Made by a program: the position numbers and the translations under genes
Shown: piece after piece, positions 50,007 to 59,187 of the stretch
Position numbering within the stretch: position 1 is the first letter of the stretch
Layout of the letters: every line of letters begins with the position of its first letter
NCBI RefSeq assembly: GCF_001487105.1
Contig: NZ_LN913001.1
Location: forward strand, 707,353 to 771,352
Direction: 5' to 3'
Length of the DNA: 64,000 nt
From: Mediterraneibacter massiliensis
GTDB lineage: Bacteria > Bacillota > Clostridia > Lachnospirales > Lachnospiraceae
The notes under the pieces: generated by a model
Database searches by the model: none
The model's input: only the letters and a program-made list of their open reading frames with translations
What the model was told of the DNA's origin: nothing

Positions 50007-51218
50007 CTAGTGTCTGCGATAGATATCTAAGATGGCGTCCGGTATATATTTCTTGATGAAATCGCTGTCGGCGGCAACCTCACAGGCAGATTTAAAATCT
50101 TGCGGAAGCTGTCTGAAACCTGCTAGTATATCTGCATCTGCCGTGTACAGATTAATATCGGCAGGGCTCGGAAGCTTTTTGGGGTTTTGGATTCCGTCAA
50201 GAACTGCATAGATCAATAGTGCAAATGCCAGGTAAGTATTTGCGGATGGATCCGGCGAACGAAGTTCTGCGCGCTGGTACTTATCCGCGGCGGCAGGCAC
50301 TCTGACAAGCTGGGAACGGTTTTCACGGGACCAGGAAATATATTTTGGAGCCTTATTGTTGCCCAGACGTTCATAGGAATCTTCGGATGGATTTAAAAAT
50401 ACAGTCATATCTGACACTTTATCCAGAATACCTGCTATCATATCATACATACGATCCGTATCATCCGGGGATTTTACGGATATATTGATGTGGAATCCGT
50501 TTCCCGGTTTGTTTTTCAGTGGCTTTGGGCTGAAATCGGCAAAGATTCCGTTGACCCGGGCGATTGTTTTTACGACGGTTTGGAAAGTCATGGCATTGTC
50601 AGCAGCAGTCAGCGGATCTGAATAGCGGAAATCAATCTCGTTTTGTCCCGGTCCTTCTTCGTGGTGTGAACTTTCCGGCTGTATCCCCATCTGTTCCAAC
50701 ATCAGGCATACCTCGCGGCGGATATTTTCACCACGGTCTTCAGGAGCAATATCCATGTAGGACGCTTCATCATAAGGCTCTTTGGTCGGATTTCCGTTGT
50801 CATCCAATTTAAACAGATAAAATTCCTGTTCTGCGCCAAAGAAAAAACGATATCCCGCATCCGTGGCTTCTTTTACTGCATTCTTTAAAATAGAACGGGT
50901 ATCACATGCGAATACTTCTCCGTTTGGATGTGTGATGGTACAGAACATCCGCACTACACGTCCATGTTCTGGTCTCCACGGCAAAGGCATCAGTGAGTCT
51001 GCATCCGGATGAAGAAAAAGATCAGAATGGTTTTCATCACCAAAACCGTCAATGGCGGATGCGTCAATGGCAATGCCATACTCAAAAGCGCGAGGTAGTT
51101 CCTCTGGCATGATGGATATGTTTTTTTGCTTCCCAAATACATCACAAAAGGCAAGGCGGATGAATTTTACATCCTCTTCCTGTACATATTGGATAACCTC
51201 TTCTTTTGAATATTTCAT
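50007..51218 (-). CDS. glnA: Glutamine synthetase, type I-like
   Basis: A 403-residue protein. ATG 51218 is chosen because family homology starts there (MKYSKEEVIQYVQEEDVKFI); the upstream frame is spurious. Active-site motifs are GAEQEFYLF, EGPGQNEIDFRYSDP, the NGFHINIS histidine and RSPDPSAN. It is about 40 residues shorter than B. subtilis GlnA. It forms glutamine from glutamate, ammonium and ATP. It is followed by the ANTAR regulator gene, and both lie downstream of the glutamate synthase genes, so the strand reads as a nitrogen-assimilation operon. A gamma-glutamyl-amine ligase is a less likely alternative. Confidence 0.85.
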   Translation of the reverse strand: MKYSKEEVIQYVQEEDVKFIRLAFCDVFGKQKNISIMPEELPRAFEYGIAIDASAIDGFGDENHSDLFLHPDADSLMPLPWRPEHGRVVRMFCTITHPNGEVFACDTRSILKNAVKEATDAGYRFFFGAEQEFYLFKLDDNGNPTKEPYDEASYMDIAPEDRGENIRREVCLMLEQMGIQPESSHHEEGPGQNEIDFRYSDPLTAADNAMTFQTVVKTIARVNGIFADFSPKPLKNKPGNGFHINISVKSPDDTDRMYDMIAGILDKVSDMTVFLNPSEDSYERLGNNKAPKYISWSRENRSQLVRVPAAADKYQRAELRSPDPSANTYLAFALLIYAVLDGIQNPKKLPSPADINLYTADADILAGFRQLPQDFKSACEVAADSDFIKKYIPDAILDIYRRH

Positions 51219-51264
51219 AAATCTACCTACTTTCTTTTCTAACATCATTTTGAGGGATGTGAAA

Positions 51265-51987
51265 TTAATTCGCAACATACATCTGTTTATATGGATTTTT
51301 GCTGTCCGGTGTGATGACTGTAAAAGGAGCAGACAAAAGCTTGTCCAAAGAATAGCCAAAATCTGCGCAGTATTCGGACAGATACTCCTGGATCTCGTCC
51401 AAATCCTTTGCGGATGCACATCTTGCCGTCACTTGTTTCGGAAAGAGGATGTTTTCGCAGCTGCCGCGCAGGAACATCTTGCCGCCATGCATGCCAGTAC
51501 ATGGAAAATTGCCCACGATCTGCCTGCCGTCCGTATGGAGTCCAAGAACGACGATTATGCCGCCTGCCTGATATTCTCCCAGAAAGCTTCCCGCATGCCC
51601 GCCGATGATCATAACAGGAACCTTTTCTTTGTAAGCTTTCATATGGATTCCAGCGCGGTATCCTGCGTTGCCCTGTACATAGATCTTTCCGCCTCGCATG
51701 GCGTAACCGGCAGCATCGCCGATATTGCCGCGGATCAGTATTTTGCCTTCGTTCATTGTGTCACCTACAGCGTCCTGCGCATTGGCATTTACAGTAATAT
51801 GAGCATTATTTAAATATGCGCCCAGCGCATTTCCCGGTATTCCGTGAATGGTAAGTTTTTTATCCGACATGCCAGCTGCGATAAATCTCTGACCGCAGCA
51901 TCCGTCGATCAAACAGTCGCTGTCTGAAGTGCGCAGCGCCTTATTTATAGCTCTGGAATCTAAACTTGTCGCATGGATGATTTCCAT
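51265..51987 (-). CDS. Glutamate synthase GXGXG-domain subunit
   Basis: A 240-residue protein corresponding to the C-terminal beta-helix (GXGXG) domain of glutamate synthase large subunit. It is rich in glycine turns (GCCGQRFIAAG, GNAQD-like turns, GNIGDAAGYAMRGGKIYVQG). The domain is structural in fused GltB and here is a separate chain. It lies 53 bases downstream of the synthase subunit gene on the minus strand. Confidence 0.9.
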   Translation of the reverse strand: MEIIHATSLDSRAINKALRTSDSDCLIDGCCGQRFIAAGMSDKKLTIHGIPGNALGAYLNNAHITVNANAQDAVGDTMNEGKILIRGNIGDAAGYAMRGGKIYVQGNAGYRAGIHMKAYKEKVPVMIIGGHAGSFLGEYQAGGIIVVLGLHTDGRQIVGNFPCTGMHGGKMFLRGSCENILFPKQVTARCASAKDLDEIQEYLSEYCADFGYSLDKLLSAPFTVITPDSKNPYKQMYVAN

Positions 51988-52040
51988 ATTATATCACACC
52001 TTTCCCTAAATGTTTACATATTTTCGCGAATACATACGCA

Positions 52041-53546
52041 TTATTCTCCGGCATGAGAAATACCAAGTATCTCCAACTCTTTCGATGTCAAGCCAATGCC
52101 GCGCAACATCAGCCTGTTCCCACGCAGAGCTTCGATGGAATTGATGCCCATGCCGCCCATCAGTTCTTTGATCTCGTGTTTCCACGCGGACAACAGATTG
52201 ATCAGCCGTTTACTTCCGATTTCCGGGTCCAGCCTTTCTACGAGTTCGGGACGCTGGGTCGCGATGCCCCAATTGCATTTACCGCTCTGACAGGAGCGGC
52301 AGAGATGACAGCCCAGGGCTAAAAGGGCACCGGTGGCTACATAGCAGGCATCCGCGCCAAGGGCAACGGCTTTTACCACATCGGCGGCGCTTCGGATACT
52401 TCCGCCGACTACAAGAGATACAGTATTGCGTATGCCCTCATCACGCAGACGCTGGTCAACCGCTGCCAGGGCAAGTTCGATTGGAATGCCTACGTTATCA
52501 CGGATCCTGGTAGGAGCAGCCCCCGTCCCACCCCGGAAACCGTCGATGGCAATGATATCAGCGCCGCTTCGCGCGATTCCGCTTGCAATGGCGGCAATAT
52601 TGTGAACTGCGGCAACTTTTACGATAACAGGTTTTTTATATTCCGTAGCTTCTTTTAGAGAGAAGACAAGCTGACGTAAATCTTCAATCGAGTAGATATC
52701 ATGGTGAGGGGCGGGAGAGATTGCGTCTGAACCTGTGGGGATCATACGGGTACGGGATACATCTCCTACGATTTTTGTTCCCGGGAGATGACCGCCGATA
52801 CCCGGTTTTGCGCCCTGTCCCATTTTAATTTCAATCGCAGCACCTGTCTTCAGATATTTTTCGTGGACACCGAAACGTCCGGAAGCTACCTGAACGATCG
52901 TGTTTTTGCCATAGCAGTAAAAATCTTCATGCAGACCGCCTTCCCCGGTGTTATATAAGATATTGAGTTTGTTTGCAGCCACTGCCAGAGCTTTATGTGC
53001 ATTGTAACTGATAGATCCGTAACTCATGGCAGAGAACAAGACCGGCATAGAAAGTTTTAGCTGTGGCGGCAGCGTACAGTCTAATTTTCCATCTTCTGTA
53101 CGGCCTGCCTTTTGTGGCTTTTTCCCAAGATACACCCTGGTTTCCATAGGTTCCCGCAGAGGATCGATGGGAGGGTTAGTGACCTGGGAAGCATTGATCA
53201 GGATCTTATCCCAGTATACGGGAAAAGATTTCGGATTGCCCATAGAGGATAAAAGGACACCGCCGCTGTTGGCCTGTTTGTAGATCTCTTTGACGGTATC
53301 GTTCTGCCAGTTGGTATTTTCACGAAGCGTACAGTCGGTTTTTACTATTTTTAATGCCCTGGTCGGACAGAAGGAAACGCAGCGCTGGCAGTTTACACAT
53401 TTGCTTTCATCACACTGCATAATCTTGTATTCTTTATCGTAGCTGTGGACTTCATTGGCACATTGGCGTTCACAAATGCGACAGGCAATACATCTGTTTT
53501 CATTTCTGATGATCTCAAATTCCGGATAGATAAATTCTATACTCAT
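52041..53546 (-). CDS. Glutamate synthase FMN/iron-sulfur subunit
   Basis: A 501-residue protein. An N-terminal two-[4Fe-4S] ferredoxin part (CIACRICERQCANE, CVNCQRCVSFCPTRA) is followed by the FMN-binding synthase barrel (MSYGSISYNAHKALA, GQGAKPGIGGHLPG, DGFRGGTGAAPT, VVGGSIRSAADV). C-terminal cysteines (CHLCRSCQSGKC) fit the 3Fe-4S cluster. It transfers ammonia from the amidotransferase subunit to 2-oxoglutarate. The ferredoxin part replaces the GltD subunit as electron entry. It overlaps the preceding gene by one base (TAATG). Confidence 0.95.
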   Translation of the reverse strand: MSIEFIYPEFEIIRNENRCIACRICERQCANEVHSYDKEYKIMQCDESKCVNCQRCVSFCPTRALKIVKTDCTLRENTNWQNDTVKEIYKQANSGGVLLSSMGNPKSFPVYWDKILINASQVTNPPIDPLREPMETRVYLGKKPQKAGRTEDGKLDCTLPPQLKLSMPVLFSAMSYGSISYNAHKALAVAANKLNILYNTGEGGLHEDFYCYGKNTIVQVASGRFGVHEKYLKTGAAIEIKMGQGAKPGIGGHLPGTKIVGDVSRTRMIPTGSDAISPAPHHDIYSIEDLRQLVFSLKEATEYKKPVIVKVAAVHNIAAIASGIARSGADIIAIDGFRGGTGAAPTRIRDNVGIPIELALAAVDQRLRDEGIRNTVSLVVGGSIRSAADVVKAVALGADACYVATGALLALGCHLCRSCQSGKCNWGIATQRPELVERLDPEIGSKRLINLLSAWKHEIKELMGGMGINSIEALRGNRLMLRGIGLTSKELEILGISHAGE

Positions 53547-54640
53547 TAAAACGCACCTTCCTTTACTTTCACAATGACAGGTTCTCCACCGGAAGGAGAC
53601 CAGATATTTTCCGCGTCTGGTTCCATAGTCCGAATAGCGGCTTCCTCGCTGGCGATGAATACTTTATCGTCTTTTTCGCCGACTACTGTCGAACGGAGTT
53701 TCAGGCGGTCGTTCAGCGCCATCAATCCGCCGTTAAATCCCAATACAATAGAAAAAGGACCGGTCACGAGCAGGCTTGGAAAGAGTGTTCTGAGATAGAT
53801 ATGCTTTCTTTGGTCTTCCAAATCTGTTTTTGCGGAAATCGTACTCCAGAACGGAGCGGCAATAACACTTGCTGCCTCGCCAAGGGTGAGGCCCTGGACA
53901 CGAAGAAGATAGTCCATGATATAAGTAATGACTTCCGTGTCGGTCTGAAGGGTACATTTATACCCAAACATTTCGATAAATCGACGGTTGGCATCATAGG
54001 AAGAAATTTCTCCGTTATGTACGACAGAATAATCGAGCAGTGTAAAGGGGTGTGCGCCGCCCCACCATCCGGGAGTATTCGTCGGGTAACGCCCGTGAGC
54101 AGTCCAGGAATAGCCTTCATATTCCTCCAGCTTATAAAAAACACCGACGTCTTCCGGGAAACCTACTGCCTTGAAAGTCCCCATGTTCTTGCCGCTGGAA
54201 AATACATAGGCGCCGGGCAGTTTGGCGTTGATCTTCATAACTGTTCTGGCGACAAATTCTTTTTCATCCAGCTGCAGAGAAATTAAGACAGATTTCAGCG
54301 GAGTAATAAAATATCTCCATATAATAGGCTCGTCTGTAATTGTCGGGATCTTGCGGGTCGGTATGATCTCAGACTGAACGATTTCAAACTGCTCTTTTAA
54401 GAAAGCTTCACATTGTTTTCTTGTATCCCGTGTATCAAAAAACATATGTAACGCATAAAACTCTTTATATGCAGGATAAATGCCGTAACCGGCAAAACCT
54501 CCTCCCAGACCGTTGGAACGATCATGCATGGGTTTCATAGAATTTGTGATCATTTCACCGGACATCTTATTTCCGTCTTTGGAAATCACTGCCGAGATCG
54601 CACATCCGGAAGGAATCCTTACTTCACCCTCAATCTTCAT
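53546..54640 (-). CDS. Glutamate synthase glutamine amidotransferase subunit
   Basis: A 364-residue class II glutamine amidotransferase. The nucleophile is probably C13 in PSGCAISAV, behind a short propeptide. Other conserved stretches are GRYPTNTPGWWGGAHPF and VVHNGEISSYDANR. It releases ammonia from glutamine for the next subunit. It is first of the three split glutamate synthase genes and sits behind a promoter and an ANTAR-type attenuator, so glutamine/ammonium status probably controls the set. Confidence 0.92.
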   Translation of the reverse strand: MKIEGEVRIPSGCAISAVISKDGNKMSGEMITNSMKPMHDRSNGLGGGFAGYGIYPAYKEFYALHMFFDTRDTRKQCEAFLKEQFEIVQSEIIPTRKIPTITDEPIIWRYFITPLKSVLISLQLDEKEFVARTVMKINAKLPGAYVFSSGKNMGTFKAVGFPEDVGVFYKLEEYEGYSWTAHGRYPTNTPGWWGGAHPFTLLDYSVVHNGEISSYDANRRFIEMFGYKCTLQTDTEVITYIMDYLLRVQGLTLGEAASVIAAPFWSTISAKTDLEDQRKHIYLRTLFPSLLVTGPFSIVLGFNGGLMALNDRLKLRSTVVGEKDDKVFIASEEAAIRTMEPDAENIWSPSGGEPVIVKVKEGAF

Positions 54641-54670
54641 AACTCTTTTACCTTCCTTTCAGAATAAATG

Positions 54671-54735
54671 AAAAAGCAAAGACATTCATTTCAGGACAGA
54701 GAGAATCTGCTCTAAGAATGAACGCCTTTGCTCAT
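54671..54735 (-). promoter_or_regulatory. ANTAR-type attenuator before the glutamate synthase genes
   Basis: On the minus strand ATGAGC-AAAGGC-GTTCAT (54718-54735) is a hairpin with a six-base loop having A1 and G4, the ANTAR target pattern. The same bases (54717-54731) can instead pair with 54676-54690 to form a terminator that ends in TTTTT. The two folds exclude each other. Confidence 0.75.
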
Positions 54736-54743
54736 ATCCAATA

Positions 54744-54772
54744 TTTATACAGCAGATGGCAGGTTTTGTCAA
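54744..54772 (-). promoter_or_regulatory. Promoter of the glutamate synthase operon
   Basis: On the minus strand, TTGACA (54767-54772), a 17-base spacer and TATAAA (54744-54749). Confidence 0.85.
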
Positions 54773-54843
54773 GAAAAAAGAAAAATTATGGCATGATTCA
54801 AAAAAAATTTAAAAAAAATACGGCGAGAAAATAAAAAAAGGGA

Positions 54844-54872
54844 TTGACAAACGATTTTTTCAGGTGTATCAT
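54844..54872 (+). promoter_or_regulatory. Promoter of glnN
   Basis: TTGACA (54844-54849), a 17-base spacer and TATCAT (54867-54872). Confidence 0.8.
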
Positions 54873-54881
54873 CCAACACGT

Positions 54882-54926
54882 AAAGGCAAGGGCGTCTTTG
54901 AGAAAAAGTTCTCAGAGGCGTTTTTT
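54882..54926 (+). promoter_or_regulatory. ANTAR-type attenuator 1 of glnN
   Basis: AAAGGC-AAGGGC-GTCTTT (54882-54899) forms a hexaloop hairpin with A1 and G4. GCGTCTTTGAGAA (54892-54904) can instead pair with TTCTCAGAGGCG (54909-54920), followed by six T residues, to form a terminator. Confidence 0.8.
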
Positions 54927-54959
54927 ACTTTATAAACGAAAATATATAGAATTTGATGG

Positions 54960-55022
54960 AAAAGGCAAGGGTGTCTTTTAAGTGCGTAAAAAGAGCATAA
55001 GACCCCTTGCCTCTTTGTTTTC
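54960..55022 (+). promoter_or_regulatory. ANTAR-type attenuator 2 of glnN
   Basis: AAAAGGC-AAGGGT-GTCTTTT (54960-54979) is a second hexaloop hairpin. AGGCAAGGGTGTCTT (54963-54977) can pair with AAGACCCCTTGCCT (54999-55012), followed by CTTTGTTTTC. It repeats the logic of attenuator 1. Confidence 0.75.
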
Positions 55023-55042
55023 AAATTGAGAGGAGTGGAAGT

Positions 55043-57139
55043 ATGAAGAGTGTACCAGATTTTTTCGGATGTAAAGTATTTGATGACAGGGTGATGAAGG
55101 CAAAGTTGTCAGCGGCAGTCTATCAGTCGTTGAGAAAGACGATCGATGAGGGCGCAAAGCTGGATATCAGTGTGGCAAATGCAGTCGCGGCAGCCATGAA
55201 AGACTGGGCGGTCGCCCATGGAGCGACACATTATACCCACTGGTTTCAGCCGCTTACTGGTGTGACGGCAGAAAAACATGACAGTTTTATTTCGCCGTCA
55301 CCGGATGGCGGAGTGATCATGGAATTCTCCGGAAAGGAACTGATCAAAGGTGAACCGGATGCGTCTTCCTTCCCATCTGGCGGACTTAGAGCGACCTTTG
55401 AAGCAAGAGGGTATACTGCATGGGATCCAACCTCTTATGCATTTATCAAAGAGAAGACCTTATGTATTCCCACGGCGTTCTGTTCCTACGGAGGAGAAGC
55501 GTTAGATAAGAAGACACCGCTGCTGCGTTCGATGGAAGCACTGAATAAACAGGCCATGCGTATCCTTCATCTGTTTGGAAATGACGAGGTAAAATGTGTA
55601 CGTACTTCAGTAGGACCGGAACAGGAATATTTCCTCATCACAAAAGAAATGTATGAGCAGAGAAAAGATCTTCGCTTTACAGGACGCACCCTTTTTGGAG
55701 CAAAACCGCCAAAGGGACAAGAAATGGATGATCACTATTTTGGCGTGATCAAGCCCAAAGTAGCCGCATATATGGAAGAGTTAAATGAAGAACTTTGGAA
55801 ACTGGGTATCTTGGCTAAGACGGAACATAATGAGGTGGCTCCGGCACAGCATGAACTTGCGCCAATCTATACAACAACGAATATCGCCACAGATCATAAT
55901 CAGCTGACAATGGAGATCATGCAGAAAGTCGCAGTAAAACATGGACTTGTCTGTCTTCTTCATGAAAAGCCATTTGCAGGAGTAAATGGAAGCGGCAAAC
56001 ATAACAACTGGTCGCTTACCACAGACAAAGGGACGAATCTGTTGTCTCCAGGTGAAACTCCGTATGAAAATGCACAATTCCTGTTGTTTTTGTGCGCTGT
56101 GATCAAAGCAGTCGACGATTATCAGGATCTGCTCCGCCTCTCTGTGGCAACGGCTGGAAATGATCATAGACTTGGCGCGAATGAAGCACCTCCGGCAGTA
56201 GTATCCATATTTCTTGGCGATGAGTTAAACGCGGTATTGGAAGCGATCGAGGAAGGTACGCTATACACGGGGACTGAAAAAACACAGATGAAGCTTGGCG
56301 TGGATGTACTTCCGAAGTTTAACCGGGATACCACAGATCGTAATCGTACTTCACCATTTGCCTTTACCGGAAATAAATTTGAGTTCCGTATGCTGGGATC
56401 TTCTAACAGTATTGCCTGTGCGAATATCATGCTGAACAGCGCAGTGGCGGAAAGCCTGAAGGTTTACGCCGACAGACTGGAAAAAGCGGAAAACTTTGAA
56501 GATACGCTGCATGCAATGATACGAAAGACGATCAAAGATCATAAGCATATTATATTTAATGGGAACGGATATGACGAGACTTGGATCCTGGAAGCTACAG
56601 AGAAGAGAGGACTTCTCAATTATCGCACGACACCGGATTGTATGCCGCATCTTTTAGATGAAAAGAATGTACGTATGCTGACATCTCATAAGGTGTTTTC
56701 AGAGGCAGAATTAAGATCCAGATGTGAGATCATGCTGGATAATTATTGTAAAATAGTACTGATAGAAGCAAATACCATGATCGATATGGCAAATACCGAG
56801 ATCGATCCGGCAGTAAGCGCCTATGTATTGGAACTTGCCAAAACAGCGGCAGCAAAAAAAGAAGTAGACATGTCTATTTCCTGTAGTTATGAAGCAGTGC
56901 TGCTGAAGAAGCTGACGAGGCTGGAAGAACAGATAGCAGTCAGAGCTGAAGAACTGAAGGAAGCCGTGATGAAGGTAGAGGAAATAAAGGAGATCCGTGA
57001 GGAAGCTTATATGATCCGTGATACCGTGTTGGGAAAAATGGGGGAACTGCGGGTTGCCTGTGACGAGGCAGAAACAATCACTGCAAAGAAATACTGGCCG
57101 TTTCCGACTTATTCTGATCTGTTGTTCGGCGTAAAATAA
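55043..57139 (+). CDS. glnN: Glutamine synthetase type III
   Basis: A 698-residue GSIII, about the usual length. ATG 55043 follows GAGAGGAGTGG. Signature stretches are [57 protein letters not shown] and [21 protein letters not shown]. It makes glutamine in dodecameric form. Two glutamine synthetases of different type in one locus imply separate conditions of use. Two tandem ANTAR-type attenuators precede it. Confidence 0.96.
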   Translation: MKSVPDFFGCKVFDDRVMKAKLSAAVYQSLRKTIDEGAKLDISVANAVAAAMKDWAVAHGATHYTHWFQPLTGVTAEKHDSFISPSPDGGVIMEFSGKELIKGEPDASSFPSGGLRATFEARGYTAWDPTSYAFIKEKTLCIPTAFCSYGGEALDKKTPLLRSMEALNKQAMRILHLFGNDEVKCVRTSVGPEQEYFLITKEMYEQRKDLRFTGRTLFGAKPPKGQEMDDHYFGVIKPKVAAYMEELNEELWKLGILAKTEHNEVAPAQHELAPIYTTTNIATDHNQLTMEIMQKVAVKHGLVCLLHEKPFAGVNGSGKHNNWSLTTDKGTNLLSPGETPYENAQFLLFLCAVIKAVDDYQDLLRLSVATAGNDHRLGANEAPPAVVSIFLGDELNAVLEAIEEGTLYTGTEKTQMKLGVDVLPKFNRDTTDRNRTSPFAFTGNKFEFRMLGSSNSIACANIMLNSAVAESLKVYADRLEKAENFEDTLHAMIRKTIKDHKHIIFNGNGYDETWILEATEKRGLLNYRTTPDCMPHLLDEKNVRMLTSHKVFSEAELRSRCEIMLDNYCKIVLIEANTMIDMANTEIDPAVSAYVLELAKTAAAKKEVDMSISCSYEAVLLKKLTRLEEQIAVRAEELKEAVMKVEEIKEIREEAYMIRDTVLGKMGELRVACDEAETITAKKYWPFPTYSDLLFGVK

Positions 57140-57204
57140 GTGTGCATCGCAAAGAAAGAAGGAGTTGCTGCCCTTTCGGGACGTAGAATAAAACAAAGAA
57201 ACTA

Positions 57205-57441
57205 TATATAGTAAAAGCGTTTGAGAGAAGAGAAGTAATACAGGTGATCACTTACAGAGAGTGTGGAATAGTGAGAACCATGCAGCAGAGCCTGTATGAA
57301 TAACACTTTTTGAGCTGCAATCTGAACGGGACCTTGCCTTAGTAGGTGCGACGCTGCGCCAGGCGTTAATGGCAGAACCGTCATAAGGTTTGGAAATGAG
57401 GGGAAAAATAGGTGGCACCGCGAGCACAGCACTTGCCCTAT
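57205..57441 (+). promoter_or_regulatory. T-box leader, asparagine type
   Basis: The conserved T-box AGGTGGCACCGCG lies at 57410-57422, inside an antiterminator closed by ATAGG/CCTAT. Stem I has ATACAGG/CCTGTAT, and the specifier loop on its 3' side reads GAATAAC near 57298-57304; either codon reading (AAT or AAC) is asparagine. It would sense uncharged tRNA-Asn. A clear T-run terminator is not visible, so the output mode is open. The stretch 57140-57204 holds nothing else certain. Confidence 0.8.
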
Positions 57442-57480
57442 AGAATGCTGAATTATATATATTTACGGAGGTACAAATAT

Positions 57481-59061
57481 ATGTGTTCTATTATGGGATA
57501 TTGCAGCCGCAGCGCTGCCATTGATATTTTTATGGAAGGATTTAGAAAAACAATATCCAGAGGTCCGGATGACAGCAGAGTGATTGACACGGGAGAGGGG
57601 ATCCTGGGGTTTCACAGGCTGTCGATCATGGGACTGACGTCGACGGGCATGCAGCCATTCCAGTGCGGAAAAAGCTATGTGGTATGCAATGGAGAAATTT
57701 ACGGATTTAAAAAGCTAAAAGAAGAACTGTCAAAGAAATATACATTTCAGAGCGATTCGGATTGTGAGATTCTTTTGCCGCTCTATCAGGAATATGGTGT
57801 CGATATGTTTGCTATGCTGGATGCGGAGTTCGCATGTATTATCTACGATGGAGAAGCCGGAGAATTTATCGCAGCACGAGATCCGATTGGAATCCGGCCA
57901 TTATATTATGGATATGATAAAGAAGGTGCCGTTATTTTTGCCAGTGAAGCGAAAAATCTGGTAGGACTGACAGATAAGATCATGCCGTTTCCTCCGGGAC
58001 ATTATTATAAAGGCGGGCAGTTCATCTGTTACTGTGATATTTCTAAAGTGGATACGGTCTGTTATGATGATCTGGAAACCGTCTGCGGGAAGATCCATGA
58101 TAAACTGTCTGCCGGTGTAGAAAAACGCCTTGTAGCCGACGCAAAAGTAGGCTTTTTGCTTTCCGGCGGACTGGATTCTTCTTTGGTATGTGCCATTGCA
58201 GCGAAGAAGAACCGGAAACCGATCAAAACATTTGCCATAGGTATGAGTGAAGACGCTATTGATTTAAAATATGCGAAACAGGCAGCGGATTATATCAAAA
58301 GTGACCATACAGAGATTTATATGACCCCTGAGGAAGTGATCTCTTCACTGGAAACGGTCGTTTATCTGCTTGGGACCTATGATATCACAACGATCCGTGC
58401 TTCTGTGGGAATGTACCTGGTATGTAAGGCCATCCATGAACAGACCGATATCCGGGTACTCTTGACCGGCGAGATATCCGATGAATTATTCGGATATAAA
58501 TATACAGACTTTGCGCCGGATGCGAAAGCTTTTCAGGAAGAATCGCAGAAACGGATCCATGAACTTCATATGTACGATGTTTTGCGCGCGGATCGCTGTA
58601 TATCCGTGAATTCGCTGGAAGCAAGAGTCCCGTTTGGAGATTTGGATTTTGTGAAATATGTGATGGCGGTAGATCCTAAATTAAAGATCAATACGTATGG
58701 AAAAGGAAAATATTTGCTGCGTCATGCGTTTGAGCGGGGCGGATACCTGCCGGATGAAATTCTTTGGAGAGAAAAAGCGGCGTTTTCAGACGCGGTAGGT
58801 CACTCTATGGTCGATTACCTGAAGGAATATGCAGAAACTAAGTATACAGATGCAGAATTTAAAAGCAGATCTGAAAGCTATTCTTATGTTAGACCCTTCA
58901 CGAAAGAATCCTTATTATATAGAGAAATTTTTGAAAAATACTATCCGGGACAGGCGGAGATGGTGACTGGTTTTTGGATGCCGAACAAGGAATGGGAAGG
59001 CTGCGATGTAGACGATCCATCTGCCAGAGTACTTTCTAACTATGGAGACAGCGGAAAATAA
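57481..59061 (+). CDS. asnB: Asparagine synthetase, glutamine-hydrolysing
   Basis: A 526-residue protein. ATG 57481 follows ACGGAGG and places the catalytic cysteine at position 2 (MCSIMGYCS), as required after Met removal. N-terminal class II amidotransferase motifs (RGPDDS, GFHRLSIMG, VCNGEIYG) are followed by the synthetase domain with the ATP pyrophosphatase loop LLSGGLDSSLVC and GEISDELFGY. It forms asparagine from aspartate, ATP and glutamine. The asparagine T-box upstream supports the assignment independently. Confidence 0.95.
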   Translation: MCSIMGYCSRSAAIDIFMEGFRKTISRGPDDSRVIDTGEGILGFHRLSIMGLTSTGMQPFQCGKSYVVCNGEIYGFKKLKEELSKKYTFQSDSDCEILLPLYQEYGVDMFAMLDAEFACIIYDGEAGEFIAARDPIGIRPLYYGYDKEGAVIFASEAKNLVGLTDKIMPFPPGHYYKGGQFICYCDISKVDTVCYDDLETVCGKIHDKLSAGVEKRLVADAKVGFLLSGGLDSSLVCAIAAKKNRKPIKTFAIGMSEDAIDLKYAKQAADYIKSDHTEIYMTPEEVISSLETVVYLLGTYDITTIRASVGMYLVCKAIHEQTDIRVLLTGEISDELFGYKYTDFAPDAKAFQEESQKRIHELHMYDVLRADRCISVNSLEARVPFGDLDFVKYVMAVDPKLKINTYGKGKYLLRHAFERGGYLPDEILWREKAAFSDAVGHSMVDYLKEYAETKYTDAEFKSRSESYSYVRPFTKESLLYREIFEKYYPGQAEMVTGFWMPNKEWEGCDVDDPSARVLSNYGDSGK

Positions 59062-59106
59062 ATGCTGTAGTGAAAAGTAAATGGAAGTTGGAAGTGATTC
59101 TTAAAT

Positions 59107-59162
59107 ACCTATTGACATAGTAGGAAAATGCACATATAATACAGAAAAATATATACCTACTA
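59107..59162 (+). promoter_or_regulatory. Promoter with Rrf2-type operator before the sulfhydrylase gene
   Basis: A consensus TTGACA (59112-59117), 17 bases and TATAAT (59135-59140). TAGTAGG at 59118-59124 touches the -35 box, and its complement CCTACTA lies at 59156-59162; a CCTAT at 59108-59112 adds a third half-site. The layout suggests a sulfur/cysteine regulator of the Rrf2 (CymR) family. Confidence 0.65.
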
Positions 59163-59187
59163 AAAAGATGGGAAATAAGGAGGCTCT

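Noticed and set aside
54641..55042. A cyanobacterial-type glutamine riboswitch before glnN
   Set aside because: The leaders show ANTAR-type hexaloops that overlap terminators, and an ANTAR gene is close by; no glutamine aptamer core was recognised.
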